Shown: piece after piece, positions 1-13,000 of the stretch
Position numbering within the stretch: position 1 is the stretch's first letter
How the letters are laid out: every line of letters begins with the position of its first letter
Source of the DNA: Phoronis australis
Taxonomy: Eukaryota; Phoronida; Phoronidae
DNA: 64,000 nt
Direction: 5' to 3'
Assembly: GCA_002633005.1 (NCBI GenBank)
Contig: NMRA01000094.1
Coordinates: 742,509 to 806,508 of the forward strand
Notes under the pieces: model-generated
What the model was told of the DNA's origin: nothing
What the model saw: the letters and a program-made list of their open reading frames with translations, nothing else
Databases searched by the model: none
Translations under genes and position numbers: made by a program

Positions 1-939
1 CACTCTCCATAGGTGGCACTTCTTTTATTTTCATTTGCAGTCTTGATAATATAAGGTGACCTACATGAACACTATTGAAACTAGTTTTGTAAAGAAAATT
101 ATTAGCTTATGCATATCCTGTATGTTTCTTTAATTACCTTTTGGACATACTCTTTAATTACCTGAGAGACTATCATTGTTATTATATAGCAAAACCTTAT
201 AAATTTGTTCAATGAAAAAACGATTGTAACATATAGTGTGTTTGATATACCGTATGCATTTATATGTCAAGGATTGGTTCTAGCTTCAAGTCAATTTTTG
301 ACATGACAATTGTAAGACAAAATTCCGGGGGGTACATTTATAGGTAGCAAGAATGAAACGCGTTGCTCAGATGGTTGAGTTTTCATGTCAAACGAAGGGT
401 TGTCTTTTCTAGTCAAATTCCATATGAAAGGGTTCACTTTAGGATTTGGACTTTACAAAAGGGTTTCATTCTTCTAACATTCATTCTTCTAACAAACTAC
501 TAGTGGGTTTAAGATTTCCATTTATTAATGTTTGTTGTATTAAACACAATCAATAAATATGCATTTTGTAGTTTAAAACACATATGGGTCGTTTTCAGTT
601 GTGCTTATTCTCTAATGTCTGGCAACATTTCATCTTGAGCACTTTTAAAAGGGTCAAGGGTCAGTTTTCCTTCTCTGATTTATTCCTAGACCCTCTGATA
701 TAATCCTAGAACCTCGGATATATCCCTAGACCCTCTGATATATCCCTAGACCTTCTGATATATATATATCCCTAGACCTTCTGATATATATCCCTAGACC
801 TTCTGATATATATCCCTAGGCCTTCTGATATATATCCCTAGACCTTCTGATATATATGCCTAAACCTTCTGATATGTCCCTAGACCATCTGATATAGTAA
901 CCCTACTATTTTGCTTATGCTGTTTGTTGATTATTTCAG
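1..939. other. PLEKHG5 intron, 3' part
   Basis: No exon can be supported here. The stretch following the CAG at 38-40 has early stops in all frames. The 3' end runs into a good acceptor (TTATTTCAG, 931-939). The only structure seen is the tandem array near 680-895. Confidence 0.6.
680..895. repeat. Minisatellite, about 20-25 bp unit
   Basis: Roughly ten degenerate copies of a unit reading CCTAGACCTTCTGATATAT, with variable TA runs between copies. It lies 45 bp upstream of an exon, in an intron. Confidence 0.85.
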
Positions 940-1064
940 CCAAGGATCATAACACATCTCCATTTGGTCGTACATCTGGCCTGTCTAAGTCCAACTCCTC
1001 AAGCTCAGCGACAGGCAAGTCTACGGCAGACAGGATGAAGCAGGAGAAGAAAATAAGCTCTGGG
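940..1064 (+). CDS. PLEKHG5: PLEKHG5 exon: Ser-rich N-terminal linker
   Basis: Acceptor TTATTTCAG and donor GGG|GTAAGT. Two bases (CC) complete a codon begun upstream; then 41 open codons starting KDHNTSPFGRTSGLSKSN and ending KQEKKISSG, phase 0 at the donor. The composition (Ser/Thr/Lys, phosphosite-like) suits the disordered linker before the DH domain. Conservation with vertebrates is weak, so membership rests on strand, phase and splice sites. The donor runs directly into a 54-bp minisatellite. Confidence 0.6.
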
Positions 1065-4000
1065 GTAAGTAGTGTGAGTTGGCGTGACTTACAGGGAGAT
1101 AGTCATTCCGGGGTAAATAAACAGTTGTAGTGTATGCGTGACTTACAGGGAGATAGTCATTCCGGGGTAAATAAACAGTTATAGTGTACGCGTGACTTAC
1201 AGGGAGATAGTCATTCCGGGGTAAATAAATAGTTATAGTGTACGCGTGACTTACAGGGAGATAGTCATTCCGGGGTAAATAAATAGTTATAGTGTACACG
1301 TGACCTACAGGGAGATAGTCATTCCAGGGTAAATAAATAGTTATAGTGTACGCGTGACTTACAGGGAGATAGTCATTCCGGGGTAAATAACTAGTTATAG
1401 TGTACGCGTGATCTACAGGGAGAGAGTTGTTTTGGGGTGAACAACTAGTTATATAGTTGATGTGACTTACAGGGAGAGGGTCAATATGTGGGTAAGTAAT
1501 TAGTTATAGAACTGGTGTGACCTACAAGGATGGAGTCATTAAGGGCTAGGGCTGGTATGAATTGCAGGTAGTCTATACTAGTCACTCTGATGAATTGCAG
1601 GTAGTCTATACAAGTCACTCTGATGAATTGCAGGTTCTCTATACAAGTCACTCTGACTGGTACATAGATTTCAATGCAGGTATTTCATAACAATATTTCA
1701 GTATTATCTTTTTGTAGTCAGATCTGTCCTCTTTAGTCTCCATCAGTTATATCAAATTTACATGAATGCTTGAAGTTGACACCGTTCTTTTACTTAGAAT
1801 AGTAGAATTTCGTGTTGCCAAATGTGTTCAATTGAACACCAGGAAAGTTTTACTTCATTATTAGTGTAGTTCATGAAGTACAGTTGTCTGTATTGTATTT
1901 TTTTATTTATTTATTATAGTGACAAGTACAGTTAATCCAAACAATAATAGATATAGCATTCATAAGAAAGATAAGTACCCAGCCCAGTTGGGCCTATTAA
2001 TCAGTTTAACCACACAACTCAGATGCACCATAAATGTGACAGCTTCTAAGTTCAAAAGCAGACTTGATATATTTGGCGAATTGCTAGGGAAATAGTGAAA
2101 CAGCAGTTTTAAGTATCTGATCTACTGAAGTCTGCAAAGTTCGCGACTTGAAGTGAAACATTATTAAACAGAATAGACCTCCGTGAGTTATAAAGAGAAC
2201 AATCAAACACAAAATGTAGCTCATCCTCCACAGAACCAAAATCACAACACAAGCAAAGTCTTTCACTTACAGGAGTGTTTATATAACGACCAGTTTCCAA
2301 GAGAAATGTGAGATTTCCTGCTCTAAACTGAGTAGAAAGAGATTGCTTGGAACAAGATAAATTAAGATTCAAATACGGCCCAGTTTAAAACTCATGCTTA
2401 AATAAAACGTAGGTTCTACTTGGGTTTTGTTACAACAGACTTGGCCCAAGCATGCTTTGAGTATTCAAATAGTTTGTTTCTAGCATCTACTATGTTACCA
2501 GTAGTCAAAATTTTGAAAACAGGGTTGCATGCAAATAGTGGTAAACAAATTTTTGATATCGTCTTTCCAACCATTTCTAGCAATAGAGTACTTCAGACAG
2601 AAATGCCTTTTTCAATAACCTATCATCACTTGTAGTCACTAATTTGTTCCAAAGACGCAACATATTCAATTTAAATCTGTTTCCGGTCAATTCCCACCCC
2701 ATTTCACGACTAACAGTGTGAGTGGCTGTAAAACGGTTGACCCCTAGATAAAAACGCATAGCTCTGTTTTGAATATTTTCATTATTACCAAAGTTTTTGT
2801 AATCTGAAACAGATGACCCGTAATCCAAAATTGGTGCCACATACGAATTAAATAATGTTTTAAATGTTTCGAATTCTAAATTCTTGTTAACATGGAATGA
2901 TGAGCATATCTTCCCTAACGCTCTACTTGAGGCTTCAGATAAGGTATTCAAATTTTCTTTGAAGTCAAGGTGTTGATCCAGAATACAGCCTAAATATTTG
3001 TATGAGGATTTATAACTAATTACACTGTTTAAAATGAATTCAAAATTGCTTCTAGGCATAGAGTTAGTGTGAAAATGGACAACGTTAGTTTTTGCCATGT
3101 TTACAACCATTCTCCACTTTTTATACCAGTTGTTTAAAACCTTCAACATATCTTGTATGTCATTTTCATTCTCAGACAAAAGTGCAATATCGTGGACATA
3201 AAGAAGAACTGAAATATTGTAAATCATACGAAATGCATAATACATTCTACCATTCTTTGACAAAGTTTAGGTTATTTGAAGTACTAGTCAGCCTTTAAAA
3301 AATAGGAAATTACTGTGGGAAATAGCTGAAGAATATGTGGTGAAAGATACCAAGTCTTTCTGTTGAATTTCAGGTCATTGCTAACATGAAAGCAAACTAC
3401 AGTGATAGTTACAGAGGGTTTTCAGATAAGATTCGTGAACCAAACAGGTGTGTCAACTGATACCAATTGTGTTTCTTCTTTCAATGTTGCCCACTTGTCG
3501 TCTGCCAATACTCTTTTCCCTCCATATGACCTTGAATCAACCTTGGGATTGTCCTTATTTGTATAACTACTTTATCTGGACTTAACCATTGGAGATTTAC
3601 TTTTGTGTAGCCAGAATGTAAAAGCTTGGCCATTCTGACAGTTTGCAGACTTGGCATTCAGTTTGCAGTGACCACCACTGCTTCTATTCCTGGTAAATTG
3701 TAATGTAAACAAAATTCCTAGCAGGTCATGATCAATTTGTTACCTTAATGAGGCGAATCTGAGGTGGTTTGGTTACCGCATTTATGTTGTGAAACTATGC
3801 AGTGTTTTCTTTCGTCAAATAATTCAACTCAGTAATGGGTCACTGGATGGTTTTCAGACTTATTGAGACTAATGAGTTGAGTAGTTAAATCTTACCTTTA
3901 CTATTTTATTTACCCACCAAGTGTAAACCTATTCTATCTGTTTTTGCTGAAAACCAGAGGAAGGGTCACCTAACTTTGCTGTTAACCCATGTTCAGTACA

Positions 4001-7000
4001 AGCCAAAAGAAAACAGACAAAATACCATTTCTGTCTCATGATGGTCAATCCCACCTGTAGACTCTGCTTAATTCAGGCGGAGAGAGCTATGATGTCACAA
4101 CAGCTGTAATCTCTTGTCACAAACCTCAGGATGCCACCACAATGGTCCATTGTTTAGAGTAACAGAATCACATTGATCTAATTTTCAATTGGCACATGTA
4201 CAGTGCTCTAAGGCCTATGAGGTCAACAACTTCATTATTGTAGTTCATGACCATGTATTGCCTAAGCATTAAGATTTGTCATTCCACAGCGACAGTCATG
4301 AAAGTTTTACTGTTCAAAGATTAGTGTTTTTTCAGACTTTGTTTTAACTGGATATAAGATCAACACCTGCGTAGAAATTGGTCGTCACAAAATTATAGTG
4401 ACAACCAAAACCTGTAACCAACTCGCTAAGTACAGTAATTCTCCACTTATCTAGTACTGGCACCCCATTTCACACATCAAAAGTTACATTTTGTCTCACT
4501 TATTTTGCACAAGGGGCTACTTGGTGGGAATTTTTGACTTGCCAAATTGGAACACAGTCAGTTTCGTACTATATACGGTATATATCAAAAGAAAGTCCCG
4601 TCATTAATGGGGCCATCCCGGATTAAACGGCGATAGTGCGCTTCTTTGTCCTGCAGATAAGAAACTGTATCACCTAGTTTTGGAAATCGGGCACATTTTC
4701 GTGTCTCGCATTGATGTCAGGAAGGCGAAGAATTTCAGATCACTCATCCATGGTTATTTGTCTAGTTTATCAAACTTTTTCAAGTCGGAGTTGCAGCCCA
4801 CATCACAGCAGTAATACTTCGCTGGCATTGGAAGGACAAATAGAGTACTGCAACTGAGAAAAATTTGTAAAGAATCAGACAACAAATAACGTGTGAAACT
4901 CCAGTGACACGAAAATGAGGCACCAAATATGCCTGACGGATATTTACGGCATTGTGGGTAAATACAGCGAGATTATCACTGTGTAATCCAGGACAGTCCT
5001 ATTATCACGGGTGAGAAACAACATGACCGCCGGTCGTCTAAGTCGGACTGACTCACCCAAAACAGGACCTCCGGGGATCAAATGGGACCGCTGCACCAGA
5101 AAATGGGACTGACGCACCTAAAAACATGACCGCCCCACCACAAATCAGGACCGCCGGGGATTGAACATGACTGCCGGACAAAATGTAGCTATCAAGGCCT
5201 TTGTATGATACTGCGCGTTATAACGTAACCGGTCAGCTAGCTCTGTAAAAACTCGCCAAAATAAAGCTTGGTAGCACTGCGTTATTGAGGTCCGTTTCAT
5301 CCCCGAAATTTCCCTCAACCCGGGTATAGTTCTGCTCGTCACCTCGTCGTGAAACTTATATCAACATGTAGAGCTAGCAAGCAGAGCAGGCGCATGCAAA
5401 ATCTAGGAGTCAATCAACACTCACCTTGCAGTTTGCAGCCGCTTGAGTGAAAAACGTCATTTGTTTGCCTATTGTAACAAAAAAGTCTGTTGCGCTCGTG
5501 ACATGAGCATGCGCCATTTCCTAAAATTTTGCGACATCTTTCGGAAGATGATGACTCAACTTCGCAGTAGCACGATTTGTTCTGAAATTCGGTTTGCTGG
5601 TATTAAAATACTAAAAACTTATGACGAAATGAAACCAGATCCGATAATTTGTTGTGCCATGTACGCACCCTCGTAGAAGAGAAGAAGAGCTGACTGAAGA
5701 ATCAGAGAAAAAAGGAACTGGTCAATGTAAGCCGACCTAAAAAACGCATTTCAATTTTAGCAGCAGAATAACGACAGAACGACAGTTTTTCCCGGCGAGC
5801 GCCGATAAATAATTTAGTTTACTCAAGGAAGAGTGTCGTTAATAACACTAATTCGTTGAAGATTTTATATGTTCAGTGTTTTACCCCATCGGCGCCAAGC
5901 TGTATATTTAGTATACTGCTTTGCCGCACAAAGGCTAGTTATGATGCTTCACCTTAGAACCAGAACGCCCGTTTTTTTTCTTGACTAAAACGTTGAAGTG
6001 GAGAAAACGATAAAACTTACGCAGTGGATAAAGTTAATTATTTAGCTCAAAAGCGTGCAACGTGGTTGGTTTGTGGTTGAAACTCAAAAGCGCCACGTGT
6101 TACACAAAAGATTTCGTTGGCTTAATCGGCACAAGACCTGCATATGCATATGTATATAGCTTCATTGTATGATCTGTGTAGGCCTACCGGTAATAAATCT
6201 TAGCTTGTTTGTCATTGCGGTTTCAATCCCCGGCAGTCATTTTCAGTACCCGGCGGTCCTGTTTTCTGGTGGGGCGCTCATGTTTTTAGGTGCGTCAGTC
6301 CCATTTTCTGGTGCGGCCTTCCCATTTGATCCCCGGAGGTCCTGTTTTGGGTGAGTCGGTCCGATTTAAGAGGACCGGCGGTCATGTAGTTTCTCACCCG
6401 TGTATTATAGTAATACACATCTCTTGGAAGGTTATGTAAGACATTATGTAAGACATTTCCAATAAGTGTGTAGGTATTGTCAAATATCTACAAAACTATT
6501 GACTTCAGCAAAACTATATATTTTGTGAACGTAGAAATTCCGTGGAATTTGATTGTTAACTTTTACCAATCTGCTACTAATTAGATGACGTGACTGCTTT
6601 TAGGAAAACTTAGCTAATGGTCCATTAGGAGAGTTTTCACCAGTGATTGGGGAAAGTACTCACTAGAACAAGTTAAAGTTACAGGCTAGAAATCTGAAGG
6701 TTGCATTTAACTAAATTTACACAAGGTCAGTTCCTTTAGCACACCCATCAAGTCTGTTCATTTTTGGCACACCTTGATTATCAGGAAAATGTACTTAATT
6801 CATTTTGTGCAAAATAGGTAGAGAATCAGTGTACATGCATGGTACCAATGTTTGTCTGAAGAGAGCAACATTTTCCTCCTGAATGTTCTAATGTGGTCGT
6901 GCATTCTGCAAGCATGACCAACTCGATTAATTCACGCTTCTTAAGTGCACTATACACAGTTGATGAGAAGGTGATGGTTGATTCATTGAACTGTACATTC

Positions 7001-10000
7001 CAAATAGGGATAACAATATTACATAACTAGGCACTGTTACTCCATGATGAATTCAAGAAGCAAAATAGTTCTTCCTGCACTCAAAATGCCTTGTGCATAA
7101 CTGCGGAAGGATGGGCGGAAATAACTGATGCCGAATAATAAATAACTAGTGCCGAATAATAAATAACGTCAAAGCCTCCTACCTAACGAAAGTCATTTTA
7201 GCGATGGCCAAAAATTTCCTGTGCACTAGCATTCTTATATAGTTCACTGAAAAATCTGAAAATGATTGAATACATGCAAGTATGTGTAAAATGATATCAC
7301 AATACTTGTATGTATAAAATGATATCACAATACTTGTATGTATAAAGTGATATCACAGTACTTGTATGTATAAAGTGATATCACAGTACATATATGTATA
7401 ACATGACATCATGATACATGTATATACAAAACTGCATAATACTGCTACATATTCATGTCAAATTGAGACGCGTGACTGACAAAAGTTGAGTTTTGCAAAT
7501 CACAATTTTCACGATTGGTTATTTCACCAAAGTGTATGCCAAGGTCGGTGCGCCGGTGTCTTGAACAATGTAACAGCCATCAGCATTATAAATGATAAGA
7601 AATTCAGTCAAAATCTATTTTTGTTATTGCAGCTACATATACAATACTTGTTCATGTTCCAGTTTCAATACCATGCAAGTTATGTCAAAGTAAAGACAAT
7701 TCTGATAATTTTGCATATGATGTAACTGTGGGCTATTATGATGTTCAGTTTTTGTTACACTCATGAGGCAAAATTAATGGTCATTTTGGTGGTTTTCTTT
7801 TGTCTTACACTGTAGGTGTGTGACGGACATGCAGTCCAGACAAGTTCATCCAATTGGTTAAACCAGTATAGTGTAGGCTTCATTGTATAGTCAGGAACCA
7901 AGCAGCAAAAACCTGAGTGAAAATGTTCAATTGAACTCTTACCACAGTTGAAATCTAAGACCAAAAATAAAGTTTGTTAGAATGTGTCCGTCTGTTTGTT
8001 AGAATGTGTCCGTCTGTTTGTTACCATTAAACAATACGGTAAACATTTTGTGGCATTCTACATCTTACTTAAAGTTTGAAAACCAAATAATATTATCACC
8101 AGTCTGTGATATTTCTCATTTTACTAACAAGAAGTACACCGGAATGGGTTTTAATTGCATCTTGTACTTTATTTTTATCCTTTAACGTTGCAGACTCTGT
8201 GCATCTCTTGAGAGATGGTACAACTTTTTAGGAGTACAGCATTAAATATTAATGTGGCTTTTAAGGCTATGAATTGATTCATGTTGTTGCTTGCACAGTT
8301 AATGTTATGATTTGTTTACTTGATGTAAATTTAGGCCATTTGTGTTATCTTGCTTTACTTTTCTAGAGGACACTGTGTAGATATCACTCCATAATATTAC
8401 CTATGGCACAAAATTTTCTATGAGTTGATGACAAAGTTAAAGGAGAATGCCACCCGATTTAATTAATCTTTTTTGCCGTTTTAATCAGTCTGTATCCACA
8501 TCGCCTCGCATACGGTCGACCTTACCTTGCCAAGAGGTGTCGTGTTAACCTGTGAGGAAGGTGAGAAACGACACTAGCGACGTCAGTGGTTCATATGCAG
8601 AGTGAATGCCGCTACATGTATGTTGCGGTGCATCGTTCCCGCTTGCCCGAACTAAGCAGCTTCGAGGAAAGCAGGTATAACGTTTTTTTGCTTCCTCGAG
8701 AGTCCGCAATGCTTAGGAAGTGGCTCATGGTAGTGAAGAATGAAATGTACGCTATAAATAGTATGATGCCGTGAAACATCTCAGTGTCTGTGGCCTGCCG
8801 AGTGCAGACGTCGACCGTGCTTGACAAATGCCGGCTTACTAAATAACTCCATACGTTCCGTTGTGTCTGAGCTTGTTCACGGCGCCTCTCTAGTATTTCT
8901 TCATCACTGTATTCCTGTTCGAATTGATAGCCTGTAAAACTTAACGATCCACCTGCGAAGTCGGGACTGATGAGCTCCAGCTCGTCCTAAGTGGGGATTG
9001 CGAGTTGCCATTTTGGCGTTTATTACTGAGCGTTCTCATGAATTATTCTCACCCTAACCAAAAAACTGAAACAAGGTCTGTCTCATTAGATGCAATTTGT
9101 AATGCCTTTGGAGTGTTCGTGAGTGCAAATGATTTGAGAAGCCAGCAATGAACTTCGTTACCGGCTTTAGGTGCAATAAAACTAATTGACGGGACACCTA
9201 GGCTGTGTGAGCTCATGCTAATTTAGTGTTTGCTGGCAGAAACTGTTGTGAAACAACTCAATTTCCATCCCACAGCCAGGTGGTAGGGGAATCTTTATTT
9301 ACATTTACATTACTCAAATAATGATTGTCAATGTACAACTTCTACCCTGACCGTCAGGGCAGGGTGCTGTGGCCAAAGCGGAACCTGAATTCGCGTCCCC
9401 CAACGAGTAAGTAGATTTGCAGTTTCGTGGCTAATTCATCAACATAATCAGTTGCACATTACTTTGGCTCACTAGTATAGTATTTTCTTGACTGGAAGTT
9501 TAGTTTCCACTGAACTGTGGCTGGTTTATGTTCGTGATTTCTGATCAGTTTCCGAGCCACTAGCGAGGATAACGAGTCAATCAGACCGGCCGCGATGGGC
9601 CTGATCGTGCTCCGAGCCACTGGCGTTTTGTGTTTAGAACTCAAAAATCACAAGTCTAAGCAACACAGATCTAGGTTCTCCTGTCTGTATCTCACAGAAA
9701 ATAATTTGGAAATTATCTAGTCCGACCCCAAACTCTTGCTACGTACCTTATTGGCCTGACGAACTTTGTAGGCTACGGTGTGTCCAAATATCAATAAATC
9801 CGTAAGAGCGAAATAAAACAACACGTTTTTATAAGAATTCGTTGTTTTCAAGGGTTTTACCTTGAAGTTTGATGATTTATTGCTGTTAAACGATGACTTC
9901 AAGCGATAAGCTGACACCAGTAACCCGTGTTGTGAACGACTGAACAGACTGCGTGTGAAACCGATGACGTCATTGGATAATTTCAACACCACCGTCTGCC

Positions 10001-13000
10001 GTCAGGTGTCAGGTAACGCAACCGTACGTGTCGTTATGGAGTAGAACTACTCGATCTAAATTAATACAAATTGGGTTGTTTTTTGGGTGGCATGCTCCTT
10101 TAAGTCAAAGACAAAAATACTCAAGACCATTAAAGGGGCATTGCCAGTGAGCAAGTGGTGAAAGACTGTGGTTTCAGTCTATCACTCTTCTGGTGGAACT
10201 AAATCCGACGCAATAGATGGCAGGGTATTTTAAACATTTTGGACTGGTCAAGTCACCAGCCTTTATTTCAGCATATGTGTGGCAGACAATGTGAGGATTA
10301 CTTATTTGTAATAAAATGACAAAACAACGGAATTCATTTTTTATTCTCTGGTCACAGCTAATAACTTCAACAAGTCTATCCCATCCATCAATAATAACTT
10401 CGACAATTCTATCCCATCCATCAATAATAACTTCAACAAGTCTATCCCATCCATCAATAATAACTTCAGCAAGTCTGTCCAATCCATCAATAATAACTTC
10501 AACAAGTCTGTCCAATCCATCAATAATAACTTCAACAAGTGTATCCCATCCGTCAACAGTAACTTCAACAAGTCTATCCCATCCATAAGTAATAACTTCA
10601 ACAAGTCTGCCCCATCCATCAATAACAACTTCAACAAGTCTATCCCCGCCATCAATAATAACTTCAACAAGTCTGTCCCATCCATCAATAACAACTTCAA
10701 CAAGTCTATCCCAGACATCAATAATAACTTCAACAAGTCTATCCCATCCGTCAATAGTAACTTCAACAAGTCTATCTCATCCATCAATGATAACTTCAAC
10801 AAGTCTATCCCATCCCTCAATAATAACTTCAAGAAGTCTGTCCCATCCATAAATAATAACTTCAACATGTGTGTCCCATCCATCAATAACAACTTCAACA
10901 ATTCTATCCCATCCTTCAATAACAACTTCAACAAGTCTATCCCGTCCATAAATAATAACTTCAACATGTCTGCCCCATCCATCAATAATAACTTCAACAA
11001 GTCTGTCCCATCCATCAATAACAACTTCAACAAGTCTGTCCAATCCATCAATAACAACTTCAACAAGTCTGTCCCATCCATCAATAACAACTTCAACAAG
11101 TCTATCCCATCCATAAATAATAACTTCAACATGTGTGTCCCATCCATCAATAACAACTTCAACAATTCTATCCCATCCTTCAATAACAACTTCAACAAGT
11201 CTATCCCATCCATCAATAATAATGTGTTTTTCTGCCATAAAATCAGATAATGTTCCTTTAAGTCATGTCATTTAAAGTTTGTCTATCTCACAGGGAGTAA
11301 TGAGACCTTCAAGAACTAAACAGTATTAACCTCTTTTTGAGGTTAGGATTTGATCTTCTGTTCAGTGAAGCTGATGAAGTATTTTTTAATGTCTTTTGTA
11401 ATTACTGTGTCTTGTTTACTAATATTCTGACTTCAGCCATTGCAGTTGGAATTAGTCACTGACTATTATGTGACTTTCTGTTGTGTTCCATTTATGACCC
11501 TCTACTGTTCCACACATGTGACCCCCTGCTGTGGCTGATGCATGACCCCCACTGTGCATGGTCAAGCAGCAGCTAAATAACATGAAGACAAGATGAGGAA
11601 TATTAAGAATAGTTTTTAATTTTTAAATGGAAAAAATATTTAAAAATAACCTGGTCTTATCATGTACTAGTAATTTACTGTAAAATTCTTCAAGTTGGGA
11701 CACAATGTGGCAAACAAGTGAAATTTCATTTTGATTATTGTAAGCTTAGTACATTACAACATTTGATTATTGTAAGCTTAGTACATTACAACATTTGATT
11801 ATTGTAAGCTTAGTACATTACAACATTTGATTATTGTAAGCTTAGTACATTACAACATTTGATTATTGTAAGCTTAGTACATTACAACATTTGGTAAAAT
11901 TTTTAAACGAAGTATATTGTTACTGTAAATACAGCATGGTAGCATTGTTCAAACCACATGTAACTTTAACAGTGGTCAATATGTTATAGAGGCCCAGGTC
12001 ATCACCACAGTTTTGGGATCTGAAAACCAACATACTGACTGAGTGTGAAACTCAATAATTGTTTTATTATACAATTACATTCACTAAGTAATTCATGGAA
12101 GGATGTTATATGTATGGGTTTTTGATCATGTCAGTCATTCGTTGGATTAGTCTACTATCAGTTTTTATCCAAAATGATGCGAAGAGATTTTGAAAAAATT
12201 CAGATGCTGTGAATGAACAAAAAAATACTGATAGTATTTTGTAAAAGATTTGTTGTTTTTTGGCCGTGTAATAGTTGTTGTTAATACAAAACGATGCCAT
12301 TTGGTTAAATCAATGCATTTGCAATCTGCGTATCAACACATAGTGCATGCACTAAAGTCTGCACAGATGATGTGTAATTGAAAGTCATCGAAAATTTTAG
12401 CCATTGAAGACACCTATAGTGAAGGTGGGAACTGCGATGCCTTGGCGCAGGTTTACATTCACCTGGTGGTTTATATTTTGTGGTTATTTAAAAACAAATA
12501 TAAATTCAGAATCCTTTGAAATGAAAAGGCTTTTTAAGGAATTGACTTCATTGATGTGCTGGTGGTGCAGTGGTAAAGTTGAAGCTTTAGACATGAGACT
12601 AGGTTTGAGTGAACCAACTTTGAAACAGTGGTATCATGGCCATGGTAGCAGTCAATATTTACTACATAAACCATGTAGGGTAATAATGATGTACATTGGT
12701 CAGGGCTGGAAATTAACGGTAGTCCAACTGCCAGGGACAACCAATTTGTTTGTCAGGACGAGCTCACGGCCGAGCAGCTTGTCCAACAGGACAAGTTAAT
12801 GAATTTTTGCAAACCATAATAATTCTGAATGATCAGAAAATATTTGTTGCAGTGATAACTTACTTATTTAGCCATCAGTGTCAGTAATATGCAGTGGAAA
12901 TCGGCAAGGTGTTAAGATTATGCAGGGGCTGACTGGACGGAATCTGAAGCACTTGCATTCGAATAGTTCTAGCCAAAGTCATGTGTTCTCAATTAAAATA

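Noticed and set aside
1021-1299. 92-codon minus-strand frame with a repeated YLPRNDYLPVSHA peptide
   Set aside because: A by-product of the 54-bp minisatellite, whose length is a multiple of three; it overlaps an exon on the opposite strand.
10357-11222. CRISPR-like array
   Set aside because: Copies are contiguous with no unique spacers; eukaryotic minisatellite.
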